Below, piece by piece: positions 27,410 to 34,783 of a stretch of DNA of 64,000 nucleotides. A program made the position numbers and the translations under genes. Source of the DNA: Sulfurospirillum arsenophilum NBRC 109478. Lineage in GTDB: Bacteria; Campylobacterota; Campylobacteria; Campylobacterales; Sulfurospirillaceae. The notes under the pieces are model-generated. The model did no database searches. It worked only from the letters and a program-made list of their open reading frames with translations, and was not told the origin of the DNA. Within the stretch, counting starts at the first letter, position 1, and every line of letters starts with the position of its first letter. The stretch spans positions 434,001 through 498,000 of the forward strand of contig NZ_BBQF01000002.1 of NCBI RefSeq assembly GCF_000813345.1, read 5' to 3'.

Positions 27410-28483
27410 TTATGCAACACAAATGCCATATTTAGGCAGGATATCATGAAGAACTGTTAGCCTATGCTCCTGAATTGCATCATGAAAAAGCTTCCAATCG
27501 CTCTTTAAAAATTCTTTTGAATATGGGAATTTCTCATTGTGATCATCTTTTTCTTCTAACTGACCTGTTGCTTTATGTTTCCAAGAATCTTTGCCTTTGG
27601 CAATATATGTGAGATCTTGAGCTTCAAAACTAAAGTCACCTTTTGCAATAGATGCTAGCCATCGTGCATGCCTCTCATTTTCATCTGGTTCAGTAAAAGA
27701 TTCAAGATTTCTTTTTATTCTTGCAAAGTTGAATTCGGCATTTTCTGTCAACTCATCACTAAGTTCACCCATTCCAGAGTCAAACCTGTATCTAACTAAC
27801 TCTCCAAACATTGCTTTTGCTGCCATCATAAAATCATCCAAATTATCTCTTTTGATTCTTTCACCTAGACCATTTACGTATGACCATCTAAGATAAGGCT
27901 TATCTGGGCATTGCAGGGCGGGACCGTGTCCCATTGGAAAAGTTGCGCTTAAGGTGGCAGAGTTTGCTTTATTAAATAAACCCATATCTTCGTTTTCCAT
28001 TTCTAAATCTTCTATTTTGTTCATATCGTGGATCATCCCTACAAAACCTTGATGTGCGTATGTATCAGCATAAACGTGCATTGTAATTCCAAGTCTATGA
28101 AGGGAGTAATCTTTATCACTGTTTTTTACGCAATAACTAACCATTTCTTTTGCAACATAGCTATCGGGTTTGCACACTAATTTGTCGATAAACGATGTAT
28201 CAGGGTTTTCATTTTCCATTTTACCTTCATTGCCAGGTAAAAAATGAAAAGGAACCCAAACCAAATGGTTTTCGTATTCATTCATGTGCTCACTCAAATC
28301 ATACACACCATGTGCAGAGCATATTCTAGAATACATTGCACCATTTTCAAACTTTATTAGTCCCGAATTTGTGGCATCATCTACATACTGTGCTGCATAT
28401 GCAATTACCTCCGCCTCTTCGTGTTTAAAACCCGCCATTCTCGCTAGAACATATGTCATACCATGGTGACAATCTATTTGCAT
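27410..28483 (-). CDS. DUF6765-like putative metal-dependent hydrolase in the CBASS operon
   Basis: A 357-residue protein starting MQIDCHHGMTYVLARMAGF, which resembles DUF6765 proteins (MQID.HH...). It is rich in conserved-looking histidines and aspartates arranged as in helical zinc hydrolases: CHHG near the start, YAAQYVDDAT, VWVPFHFLPG and LGITMHVYADTYAHQGFVG. This pattern recalls the zinc-dependent phospholipase C/P1-nuclease or HD-type helical folds, but no specific reaction is known to me. The gene starts 25 bp after the SAVED effector stop and ends 12 bp before the secreted propeller-like gene, so it probably shares the CBASS transcript. It may be an extra effector or a signal-degrading enzyme; both are inference. 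Confidence 0.65.
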   Translation of the reverse strand: MQIDCHHGMTYVLARMAGFKHEEAEVIAYAAQYVDDATNSGLIKFENGAMYSRICSAHGVYDLSEHMNEYENHLVWVPFHFLPGNEGKMENENPDTSFIDKLVCKPDSYVAKEMVSYCVKNSDKDYSLHRLGITMHVYADTYAHQGFVGMIHDMNKIEDLEMENEDMGLFNKANSATLSATFPMGHGPALQCPDKPYLRWSYVNGLGERIKRDNLDDFMMAAKAMFGELVRYRFDSGMGELSDELTENAEFNFARIKRNLESFTEPDENERHARWLASIAKGDFSFEAQDLTYIAKGKDSWKHKATGQLEEKDDHNEKFPYSKEFLKSDWKLFHDAIQEHRLTVLHDILPKYGICVA

Positions 28484-28508
28484 CTATACTCCTTTTTAAG
28501 AATTTCTA

Positions 28509-29564
28509 TTATTCAATTATTGAATTATTAAACTCTATTGACCAATTATAACCTTCATCTCTGTTGTAATTATAGAGGACCACTGTTCCATGGCTATTAT
28601 CCATATAGGTTCGCCCCATATTAAGACAAAATGACGCTTGAGCGCTGACAAATAAACAAACTTTTTTATGTTGACTTAGTCTTTCTATATATTGAGATAA
28701 TTCTTTTAATAAGTCATCTTGAGAAATTTTGTTTGAAAGTAAATCATGTCCCATTCCCGCAGAGTTTTTGAGATAGAGCGTTTGGTTTTGCAAATGGGTA
28801 GGTAGGGAACTTTTTTGAATCTCAAAGGTATACGATAGTGCTATACCTACTTCATTGCCTTCATTACTCTGTAGTTGTAAAATGATGTTTTCTATTGTGT
28901 GCCCTTGAGGATGCTTATTATCGTCTAAGACGCTATGTACGTGATTACCTATTTCGCTCAATGTGTACCATTCGCTCCTACCCCTATTATAATCCATTAT
29001 ATTGACTTTTCGATAGCCATTTCTTAGCAAACTTCCTAGTAGAAATAAATAAGGAAAAGAACCAAGAGAGGCCATATAGATATTTTTTGCTTCCCTGTGC
29101 TCTATATGTCCTCGAAAAGTTTTTTTGTTATATTTGTAATCATCTACTACTTCATTTTTGTTATAGGTGTCAATTTGTTCTAAAGGTACAGAAATGCAAA
29201 AAGCCTTTATAAATGAAGGTAAGAATTTTTGTGCTTCATCTTGAGAAGTACCATGAATATTTGCCCCTAAATAAAGAATAGACATATTGTCTTTATTGGC
29301 ATTTACAAATTTATAAATACACATCCCTAAGCCAACAATGATCAAAATGGAACCAAAAAAAGTCAACGCATATGAAGGTGGTTGAAATGACAAAGCCCAA
29401 TCAGCTTTTGAAATAACAAACTGCTGTAAGAGCGAAGTGAATATGGGTCCTCCTGTTAATAATACAACCCCACTTCCTAACATATAAGTTGCAATTCTGA
29501 CTTGAGGATCTTTTTTAAAAAGCTCAAATACCCTGAGGGCAATATTAAGCAGTTTGTCAAACAT
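28509..29564 (-). CDS. 2TM-SAVED CBASS effector (Cap14-like)
   Basis: A 351-residue protein with two membrane helices (about residues 25-50 and 65-87) followed by a cytoplasmic SAVED domain. SAVED features include an initial strand MSILYLGANIHGTSQDEA and the C-terminal VCLFVSAQASFCLNMGRTYM ... TVVLYNYNRDEGYNW, matching the 'h-hSA.a..hG......V.lYey' pattern of SAVED proteins. SAVED binds cyclic oligonucleotides; the 2TM fusion corresponds to the Cap14 type that is thought to disrupt the inner membrane when ligand binds, killing the phage-infected cell. It overlaps the E2-like gene by eight bases, tying it to the CBASS operon. Confidence 0.85.
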   Translation of the reverse strand: MFDKLLNIALRVFELFKKDPQVRIATYMLGSGVVLLTGGPIFTSLLQQFVISKADWALSFQPPSYALTFFGSILIIVGLGMCIYKFVNANKDNMSILYLGANIHGTSQDEAQKFLPSFIKAFCISVPLEQIDTYNKNEVVDDYKYNKKTFRGHIEHREAKNIYMASLGSFPYLFLLGSLLRNGYRKVNIMDYNRGRSEWYTLSEIGNHVHSVLDDNKHPQGHTIENIILQLQSNEGNEVGIALSYTFEIQKSSLPTHLQNQTLYLKNSAGMGHDLLSNKISQDDLLKELSQYIERLSQHKKVCLFVSAQASFCLNMGRTYMDNSHGTVVLYNYNRDEGYNWSIEFNNSIIE

Positions 29565-30168
29565 TTTTTAGCCTTTCAATATTGATTTTCCTTCGTGCTA
29601 AGCAAATCTTTTCAGCTTTTTTTATAACCGTATTCTTAGTTTTAGAATCAATTTCTGAATTTGAATTTTTAGCTTCTTTCTCTCTTATTTCTAAAACTTC
29701 AGGATCATTTGGCTCAAGTCCTCCACCTTTCCATTCTCCAGAATATAGCCACTCTTCATAGTAATATAACCATAAAATTGTCCAAGGAATGTATGTATCT
29801 GGCAAAGTCTTACTGCTTTGCCATTCGTTATAGTCTGGAAAAGTTAAACAAAGTCTTTGTGTCTTATGATTGTAGATATGAGGAACAGGATATCTCTTAC
29901 TCCCAGTTTTTGGGAACATCGGATAGAGTAAATAGATATAAGGGTTGTACCCAATAAATTCAATAAAGAGAATTCTATACTCTTCGCTTATTGGAGTGGG
30001 CTTAATTGAGAATTCAAACCAAAAATAATCATTGTCCCGATGCCACTCTTTTTGATAGATAGGAATATTGCCTTTGTAGTTGGTACAATGGATAAAATCT
30101 AATAAAAAGCTTTGTAGTTTTTTGGGCCGAGAATTTTTTTTATTCCGACGTTTTTTATTTTTTGTCAA
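29557..30168 (-). CDS. CBASS E2-like conjugating protein (short type II)
   Basis: A 203-residue protein with a basic N-terminus and an E2-like core. The candidate catalytic cysteine is C107 in RLCLTFPDYNEW, preceded by PVPHIYN and followed by YIPWTILWLYYYEEWLYSGE and WKGGG, the hallmark of E2 proteins encoded beside CD-NTases. There is no E1 domain as in full Cap2 and no JAB peptidase gene nearby, so this is the E2-only 'type II-short' arrangement, in which the E2 is thought to prime the CD-NTase by conjugation. The start overlaps the CD-NTase stop by four bases. Confidence 0.85.
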   Translation of the reverse strand: MTKNKKRRNKKNSRPKKLQSFLLDFIHCTNYKGNIPIYQKEWHRDNDYFWFEFSIKPTPISEEYRILFIEFIGYNPYIYLLYPMFPKTGSKRYPVPHIYNHKTQRLCLTFPDYNEWQSSKTLPDTYIPWTILWLYYYEEWLYSGEWKGGGLEPNDPEVLEIREKEAKNSNSEIDSKTKNTVIKKAEKICLARRKINIERLKNV

Positions 30169-31352
30169 TTGTGTTGCTCGCTACCATAAAAAGTATTTTT
30201 AGCGACATTGCTAGATAAACCATTATGACTTGATATGATACCTCCAGCTAATAACCCATTTGCTCTACTATTCGCTACTTCGTGATTAAGTGATTCCATT
30301 GCCAATGTGACATATTTTTGACCAAAAAAGTCATTCATTCTGTTGCCAACAACATTTAAGCCTTCAAGTTTCAATATATCCTCAATATCATTGTAGAGAC
30401 TTTCTTGCCATAGCTTAAAAGCTGTATAGTAGTTCTTGTCTGTGTTCCACTTTTCAGCAAAATTTTCTTGCGCATTTGTTGGGTTTTCAACCCAATATTC
30501 TCCACGCAATGTTTTTATGCGATTAGGTAAGTTCCTAATAATGATTTTTAAAAGTTCTATAGGTGAAGCAGAAATACCACCCTGCACTAAATCTTTATAT
30601 AAGTTGGCTGTCATAGTTGTTAATAGGATAGAGATAGGCTTATAGTTAGTTAATTCTTTATTTTTTTCAGCAAAATAAACATCTCGATGCCTTTTGAAAA
30701 GTTGAATACTTCGTTTTAAAAAGCCTTTAAATGCTTCAGCGGAAGGTAGCATTTCGATATTTGCGTCAAATGCCAAACCTCTATTTTCATTTGAAATTGA
30801 AACTGGCATAATTTTATCTATCTCGTCAAACCATTTAGCAAATCCTTTAGGATTGCTATCTTTCCAATCTTGAAGCTTTTTATCTGGAACATATTCGGCA
30901 TCATGTCTGTAAGGATTTGTACCAAAATGTGTATTAGTATTAGGTATTGAAGGTGTGATATCCATATGAAAATCACCTGCATAATTTAATCTCCACCCTC
31001 TATTTAGAGGCTCTAGTATAGTCTTATAGTACCCATGTTCCAATAATCTTTTCCCTATGAGATTTCTTATTACATTTGGATTGTTATCCATTGTTATGTT
31101 TGGTAAATGTGCTACCAAATCAATATCAAATTCTTCTTCATTGTAAGGTTTAATTGTAGTTCCTAACCTCATTGAACCTTGTGGATAAATATCTGTTTTT
31201 GCAAAATGTCCATCCCCTGAATCTGCAAGCCATCTAGCAACAGCTAAATATTTTCCTTCTGCGTCCTCAAATTTTGATTGTGGTAAACTCATTTGATCCG
31301 TAATGGCAACTAATAATTTCCAATACAAAGAGTCTTTTTGTTGTAAAGCCAA
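30165..31352 (-). CDS. CD-NTase, cGAS/DncV-like nucleotidyltransferase (CBASS sensor)
   Basis: A 395-residue cyclic oligonucleotide synthase. The active site is clear: the YPQGSMRLGTTIKP motif (G59-S60), EFDIDLV giving D76 and D78, and DFHMDITPSIP with the third acid at D131. The helical C-terminal half fits the family. It would make a cyclic di- or trinucleotide upon infection, read by the SAVED effector two genes downstream. The C-terminus ends in asparagine rather than a glycine, of interest because E2/E1-E2 partners attach CD-NTases through their C-terminus. The clade and product cannot be assigned by eye, though SAVED usually reads cyclic trinucleotides. Confidence 0.9.
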   Translation of the reverse strand: MALQQKDSLYWKLLVAITDQMSLPQSKFEDAEGKYLAVARWLADSGDGHFAKTDIYPQGSMRLGTTIKPYNEEEFDIDLVAHLPNITMDNNPNVIRNLIGKRLLEHGYYKTILEPLNRGWRLNYAGDFHMDITPSIPNTNTHFGTNPYRHDAEYVPDKKLQDWKDSNPKGFAKWFDEIDKIMPVSISNENRGLAFDANIEMLPSAEAFKGFLKRSIQLFKRHRDVYFAEKNKELTNYKPISILLTTMTANLYKDLVQGGISASPIELLKIIIRNLPNRIKTLRGEYWVENPTNAQENFAEKWNTDKNYYTAFKLWQESLYNDIEDILKLEGLNVVGNRMNDFFGQKYVTLAMESLNHEVANSRANGLLAGGIISSHNGLSSNVAKNTFYGSEQHN

Positions 31353-31541
31353 GCTGTCTCCTTTAAGAAGATAATATTTTTATTATAATATTAGCACTAT
31401 TAAGAAACACAAACACTATATATTTCAAAATGAAATGCTAATATTTAAAAAAATTAACAAAAGGCTAGTTGTTAATCTTCCACTCATCATATCCTCGTTA
31501 CAATAACTGATAATTCATCTCGTTTATTTAAAGGTCACTTT

Positions 31542-32156
31542 GTGTCATTATTCATTATTGCTGATACGCACTTTTGCCATGACAATATTAAACTCTATGA
31601 ACCTTTACGTGAAAATATTGATGATGAAATGATGATTGATTTATGGAACAGTGTTGTGCGTGCTGAAGATGAAGTGTGGCATTTAGGTGATTTTGCCTTT
31701 AAATCCAAAGGTTGGGATTATGCCAAAGTGCTTAAAGGAAAGATTACACTTTTAAAAGGTAATCATGATTTTAAAAAAAGCACCTCTTTTTTAAAAGAAC
31801 ATGGTTTTGAAAGAGTGATTGATTCGATTGTGTTCGATATCCCTTTAGAAGAAAAGCAAGTAATTGAGCAACGTTTGCAGGATACTTTCTCTCAAGAACT
31901 TTTAGACTCATGTATCTGTTGGATTCAAGACTTTCAGGGCAAACGTATCTTATTCTCCCATTACCCTTGCTTTTATCATGATGTGTATGCACAAGAGATC
32001 GAGAATGAACGCAAAGCAGTATTAGAAACATTGTTTGATTGGTGCCACTGTGATTTAAATTATCATGGGCATATTCACTCTAAAATCAACGAAGATAAGC
32101 GTTGTGTGAATGTTGGTGTGGAACACACACGGTTTATGCCTTTAAAGCTCTGCTAG
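31542..32156 (+). CDS. Calcineurin-like metallophosphoesterase (small)
   Basis: A 204-residue protein with the five metallophosphoesterase blocks in order: IIADTHFCHDNI (D-x-H), VWHLGDFAF (GD), LKGNHDFKK (GNHD), FSHYPCFYHDVY (H) and YHGHIHSK (GHxH). It belongs to the short phosphoesterase group close to COG4186. A GTG start at 31542 is supported by AAAGG. It is divergent from the CBASS operon and followed 27 bp downstream by a second phosphoesterase. The substrate could be a nucleotide, nucleic acid or phosphoprotein. Confidence 0.85.
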   Translation: MSLFIIADTHFCHDNIKLYEPLRENIDDEMMIDLWNSVVRAEDEVWHLGDFAFKSKGWDYAKVLKGKITLLKGNHDFKKSTSFLKEHGFERVIDSIVFDIPLEEKQVIEQRLQDTFSQELLDSCICWIQDFQGKRILFSHYPCFYHDVYAQEIENERKAVLETLFDWCHCDLNYHGHIHSKINEDKRCVNVGVEHTRFMPLKLC

Positions 32157-32183
32157 ATAGCTTAAATAAGGAAATCCTTTCTC

Positions 32184-33044
32184 ATGAAAATTGATATTCT
32201 CAGTGACACCCATTTTGATAGCTGGTTTGGATACTCTCATACACAAAGTCCTACCTTCTTTCCTTCCAAAGATGCCGTGATTGGTTTTTGGCGTACGTTT
32301 AAACCCAAAGGGAATTATTTAATCCTAGCAGGAGATATTGGACACAGTATTGAACAAAACATTCATATCCTCAAACATCTCAAGGAAGCTTTTTATCAAG
32401 AGATTATTCTGGTCTTAGGCAATCATGACTATTATCTTATTGGACATGAATACATCACCACGTATACAAAAGGCGGTCTTCAAAAAGCAGAAGCTGCCAA
32501 AGAAGCGTATAGAAATAATGGTTTTATTGTATTGGATGGAACCACAGTTACATTAGAGGGAATCACCTTTGGTGGTGCTATGGGGTGGTATAACAGTGCT
32601 TATGTTCAAAAAAATCTTCACTCTCTTAAAGCCATGCAAACATTAGCCTATTACTATGGTGATATTGAAGCTTTTTTACAAGATCTTTGGGGTGATGCTA
32701 TCAATGATAAGAAACACATGAAGATTGATTATTTCGATGCCCTATACCAAGAAGAATATACCAAATTAGAAAGTATTCATCAACACTGTGATGTTATGAT
32801 TAGTCATTACAATCCAAGCATTGATATGAAACATCAAACACCTGGTTGGGAGAAGAATCCAACCACATCTTTTTTCTGTTTTAATGCAGAAGAACTGATT
32901 CAAACAATGCGTGCCAATCTTTGGATATATGGGCATAACCATACCTCTTATGACTACACACGTCAGGATAAACGCTTTATCACTAATGCGTTAGGTTACA
33001 AAGGGGAAGCTAAGGAGATGAAGATTGTTACGATTGAGTTATAA
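32184..33044 (+). CDS. Metallophosphoesterase (second of pair)
   Basis: A 286-residue calcineurin-like phosphoesterase: ILSDTHFDSWFG, LAGDIGHS, VLGNHDYYL, VMISHYNPS and IYGHNHTSYDY supply all metal ligands. It differs from its upstream neighbour in length and sequence, so the pair is not a recent duplication. The two genes lie head-to-tail at the right end of the island, next to the CD-NTase promoter region. Phosphodiesterases of this fold can hydrolyse cyclic nucleotides, so a regulatory link to CBASS is conceivable but unproven. Confidence 0.85.
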   Translation: MKIDILSDTHFDSWFGYSHTQSPTFFPSKDAVIGFWRTFKPKGNYLILAGDIGHSIEQNIHILKHLKEAFYQEIILVLGNHDYYLIGHEYITTYTKGGLQKAEAAKEAYRNNGFIVLDGTTVTLEGITFGGAMGWYNSAYVQKNLHSLKAMQTLAYYYGDIEAFLQDLWGDAINDKKHMKIDYFDALYQEEYTKLESIHQHCDVMISHYNPSIDMKHQTPGWEKNPTTSFFCFNAEELIQTMRANLWIYGHNHTSYDYTRQDKRFITNALGYKGEAKEMKIVTIEL

Positions 33045-33500
33045 GAGTATTTATATCAAGGCTATTTTATGAGTAACGAGTTTGAAGCTGGTGTGTACAT
33101 TGATTCATTATAGTATGAATTAGTACAAGATACTTTGAATGTTCACAACACTTGGCAGATCACCTGAGAGTTGATTAGTAATACAAAATCAATACAATCT
33201 TTGGCTTGCAAAAAAAGGCATTGAATATTGGAAGTTAAAAGGTTGATTTGGCATTAAATATAATATGCCAAAGAGTAACCATAAATTGTGCTACAATTTT
33301 CATCTCAAAAGTAGTGTGATGTATGCCCCCTTTTAGTTGGACATTCCAGTGTCCTTCCACTTCTCACATGTACTATCTTTTCATAATGATGCTAAGGTCG
33401 GAGTGCTAAAGGCTCGGGCCTTACTATTTTCACTTTTTATTTCTTATTTCTGAACCTATAATTCAACCATATAAATATCACATTTTTAAGGAAGGTATAT

Positions 33501-33527
33501 AAAGAGCCTAATTCAAGGGCTTTTTTT
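33501..33527 (+). terminator. Rho-independent terminator-like hairpin near the right end
   Basis: AAAGAGCC pairs with GGCTTTTT (one G-U) around a 9-nt loop and runs into seven T residues. It could stop transcription leaving the island toward the host genes. Confidence 0.6.
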
Positions 33528-33596
33528 ATAAGTTAAATATCACATTTATAAGTCAATGATGTTAACTTACAAGAAACGATTAGAATATCGCATCAT

Positions 33597-33629
33597 CTTG
33601 TAAGTTAATTTGTAAGTTTATTAGGCGAA
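33597..33629. repeat. Right terminal inverted repeat of the island
   Basis: Ends GGCGAA at 33624-33629; its inner part CTTGTAAGTTAA corresponds to the left-end TTAACTTATAAG in inverse orientation. The hexanucleotide GTATGT (33630-33635) separates it from the host codons. Confidence 0.7.
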
Positions 33630-33635
33630 GTATGT

Positions 33636-33710
33636 GACATTATAGGTGGCTATTTTAAACTCTAACGCACTGAGTAAAAGTGGGATAAAAAGCAGACTCC
33701 AACGGATCAA
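33636..33710 (-). pseudogene. Endonuclease/exonuclease/phosphatase family gene, 5' part (disrupted)
   Basis: Twenty-five codons from a TTG at 33710, with GGGAG upstream. They encode a positively charged start (MIRW), a hydrophobic signal-peptide core (SLLFIPLLLSAL) and EFKIATYNV, the first strand and the first half of the NVENLFD motif. Translation then runs into island sequence and stops after a few codons. The TTG overlaps the carbonic anhydrase stop (TTGA), so the original gene was translationally coupled to it. The other 285 codons are at 15951-16808, in the same frame and strand. Confidence 0.9.
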
Positions 33711-34357
33711 TTGTCACTCCCGATCATCGGCTCAAACTCGCCTGACTCGGTGTTAAAGTACTCAAGTTCTCCTGTTTCTAAATGATAGTACCATGACCTT
33801 ATAAAAAGATCGCCTGCATGAACACGACGCTCAACATCAGGATACGTTAAAAGATTTTTAGATTGAAACAACAGTGAAATTTTCTCGGTCAACTCTAACC
33901 TTTCAGGTTGAGTCACATCTTGACTAATCAACTTTTGAGTGACATAATTTTTAGCGTCAAGTCCTAATTCAAGCCATTTTTTGACATGCACTAAGTTAAT
34001 GTCGGTGATTTTGGTGTACATCGTCTCAATCGCGCCACAATGCGAATGACCACAGATGATAATGTCCGTTACTCCCAAAACCGAAACCGCATACTCAATA
34101 CCCGCCGCAGTAGCATGAAAATCGTTGTCGGGGGCAAAAGGAGGAACGAAATTGCCAATGTTTCGCAGTACAAAAAGCTCTCCCGGTGCAGAGTTGGTAA
34201 TCAAAGAGGGATCAACCCGTGAATCGCTACACGCGATAAATAAAACTTTTGGATGTTGACCATTTTTCACAAGATCCAAAAATTTATTTTCATACTTTTT
34301 AAATTTGGTATCTTTAAACTTCTCATATCCGCTAATAAGCTCAGCTATCTTCATCAT
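33707..34357 (-). CDS. Beta-class carbonic anhydrase
   Basis: A 216-residue zinc enzyme interconverting CO2 and bicarbonate. Zinc ligands are in ACSDSRVDP (Cys, with the Asp-Arg dyad) and GHSHCGAI (His-x2-Cys). AGELFVLRNIGNFVPPF is the other family block. The length is typical. The ATG at 34357 is chosen because AAGGG lies six bases before it; TTG at 34360 and ATG at 34354 are alternatives. No signal peptide, so cytoplasmic. Its stop overlaps the start of the island-disrupted nuclease gene. Confidence 0.93.
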   Translation of the reverse strand: MMKIAELISGYEKFKDTKFKKYENKFLDLVKNGQHPKVLFIACSDSRVDPSLITNSAPGELFVLRNIGNFVPPFAPDNDFHATAAGIEYAVSVLGVTDIIICGHSHCGAIETMYTKITDINLVHVKKWLELGLDAKNYVTQKLISQDVTQPERLELTEKISLLFQSKNLLTYPDVERRVHAGDLFIRSWYYHLETGELEYFNTESGEFEPMIGSDN

Positions 34358-34471
34358 CAAGCACCCTTTTGAATTTTAGATGGGTAATTATAGTGAATCA
34401 GAATGAAAAAGAAATTACAAGCACAAAATAACTATAATTGCATCTATATCATTCATTATAAAAGGGAAAAA

Positions 34472-34783
34472 ATGGAATTTAAAAATGTTGCTGTAAAGAA
34501 AAAAGCAAACGTTTACTTTGATGGCAAAGTCATCAGTTATACGCTCACATTTGAAGATGGATCAACCAAAACACTTGGCTTCATGCAAGTAGGAGACTAT
34601 ACGTTTAACACAGGTGCTGCCGAGATTATGGAGTTTTTTAGCGGAGATCTTACGGTAGAGCTTCCAAACCAAAAAGAGCCTTTAGTCATTCACGGCTCTG
34701 CCATATTTGAAGTGCCTGCAAATTCAAGTTTTACATTACATGTAACTTCTATTGCAGACTACTGCTGTTCTTTTGTACAATAA
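34472..34783 (+). CDS. ppnP: Pyrimidine/purine nucleoside phosphorylase PpnP
   Basis: A 103-residue cupin-fold protein of the PpnP (YaiE, DUF1255) family, which phosphorolyses a wide range of nucleosides. Typical features are NVYFDGKVISYTLTFEDGS, LGFMQVGDYTFNTGAAEIME and IFEVPANSSFTLHV. The ATG at 34472 follows AAAGGG; an upstream in-frame ATG at 34403 would add an atypical 23-residue extension. Its 3' end overlaps that of the convergent GGDEF-EAL gene by 35 bp. Confidence 0.88.
   Translation: MEFKNVAVKKKANVYFDGKVISYTLTFEDGSTKTLGFMQVGDYTFNTGAAEIMEFFSGDLTVELPNQKEPLVIHGSAIFEVPANSSFTLHVTSIADYCCSFVQ

Larger units (their letters stand above)
16809..33635. mobile_element. 16.8-kb Tn554-like defence island inserted in an EEP-family nuclease gene
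   Basis: Everything between the two halves of the EEP gene is insert: removal restores the reading frame exactly at NV|ENLFD with no base lost or gained. The ends carry imperfect inverted repeats of about 32 bp starting TTCGCC on the left and ending GGCGAA on the right, followed on the right by an extra hexanucleotide GTATGT. The left part encodes four tyrosine-recombinase-module proteins; the remainder encodes a methylase/DUF262-HNH pair, a secreted nuclease, a CBASS operon and two metallophosphoesterases. Island DNA is visibly more A+T-rich than its flanks and lacks the host palindrome TTACATGTAA, which the backbone has 28 times. The hexanucleotide at one end recalls the core carried along by Tn554, though that detail is inference. 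Confidence 0.9.
33045..33635. other. Non-coding right end of the island
   Basis: No convincing gene. A short ATG frame (about 33069-33113, MSNEFEAGVYIDSL then stop) may be a gene remnant. Two direct copies of AAATATCACATTT lie at 33473-33485 and 33535-33547. TTAACTTACAAG (33562-33573) and CTTGTAAGTTAA (33597-33608) form a perfect 12-bp inverted pair, and a further TATAAGTTAA is at 33527-33536. These clustered repeats near the end look like recombinase arm-binding sites. Confidence 0.6.

Noticed and set aside
33069-33113. A short peptide gene MSNEFEAGVYIDSL
   Set aside because: Fourteen residues, no clear RBS, no supporting context; at most a remnant.
33300-33420. Possible tRNA or structured RNA around the GGACA/TGTCC hairpin
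   Set aside because: No cloverleaf or known riboswitch core could be drawn; only small isolated stems are present.
16809-33629. TTCGCC at both ends as a target-site duplication
   Set aside because: The copies are inverted relative to each other, and the host reading frame is restored without them, so they belong to the element.
16809-33635. Prophage
   Set aside because: No capsid, tail, terminase, portal or lysis genes; only recombinases and defence-type cargo.
16809-33635. Conjugative integrative element
   Set aside because: No relaxase, coupling protein or type IV secretion genes are present.
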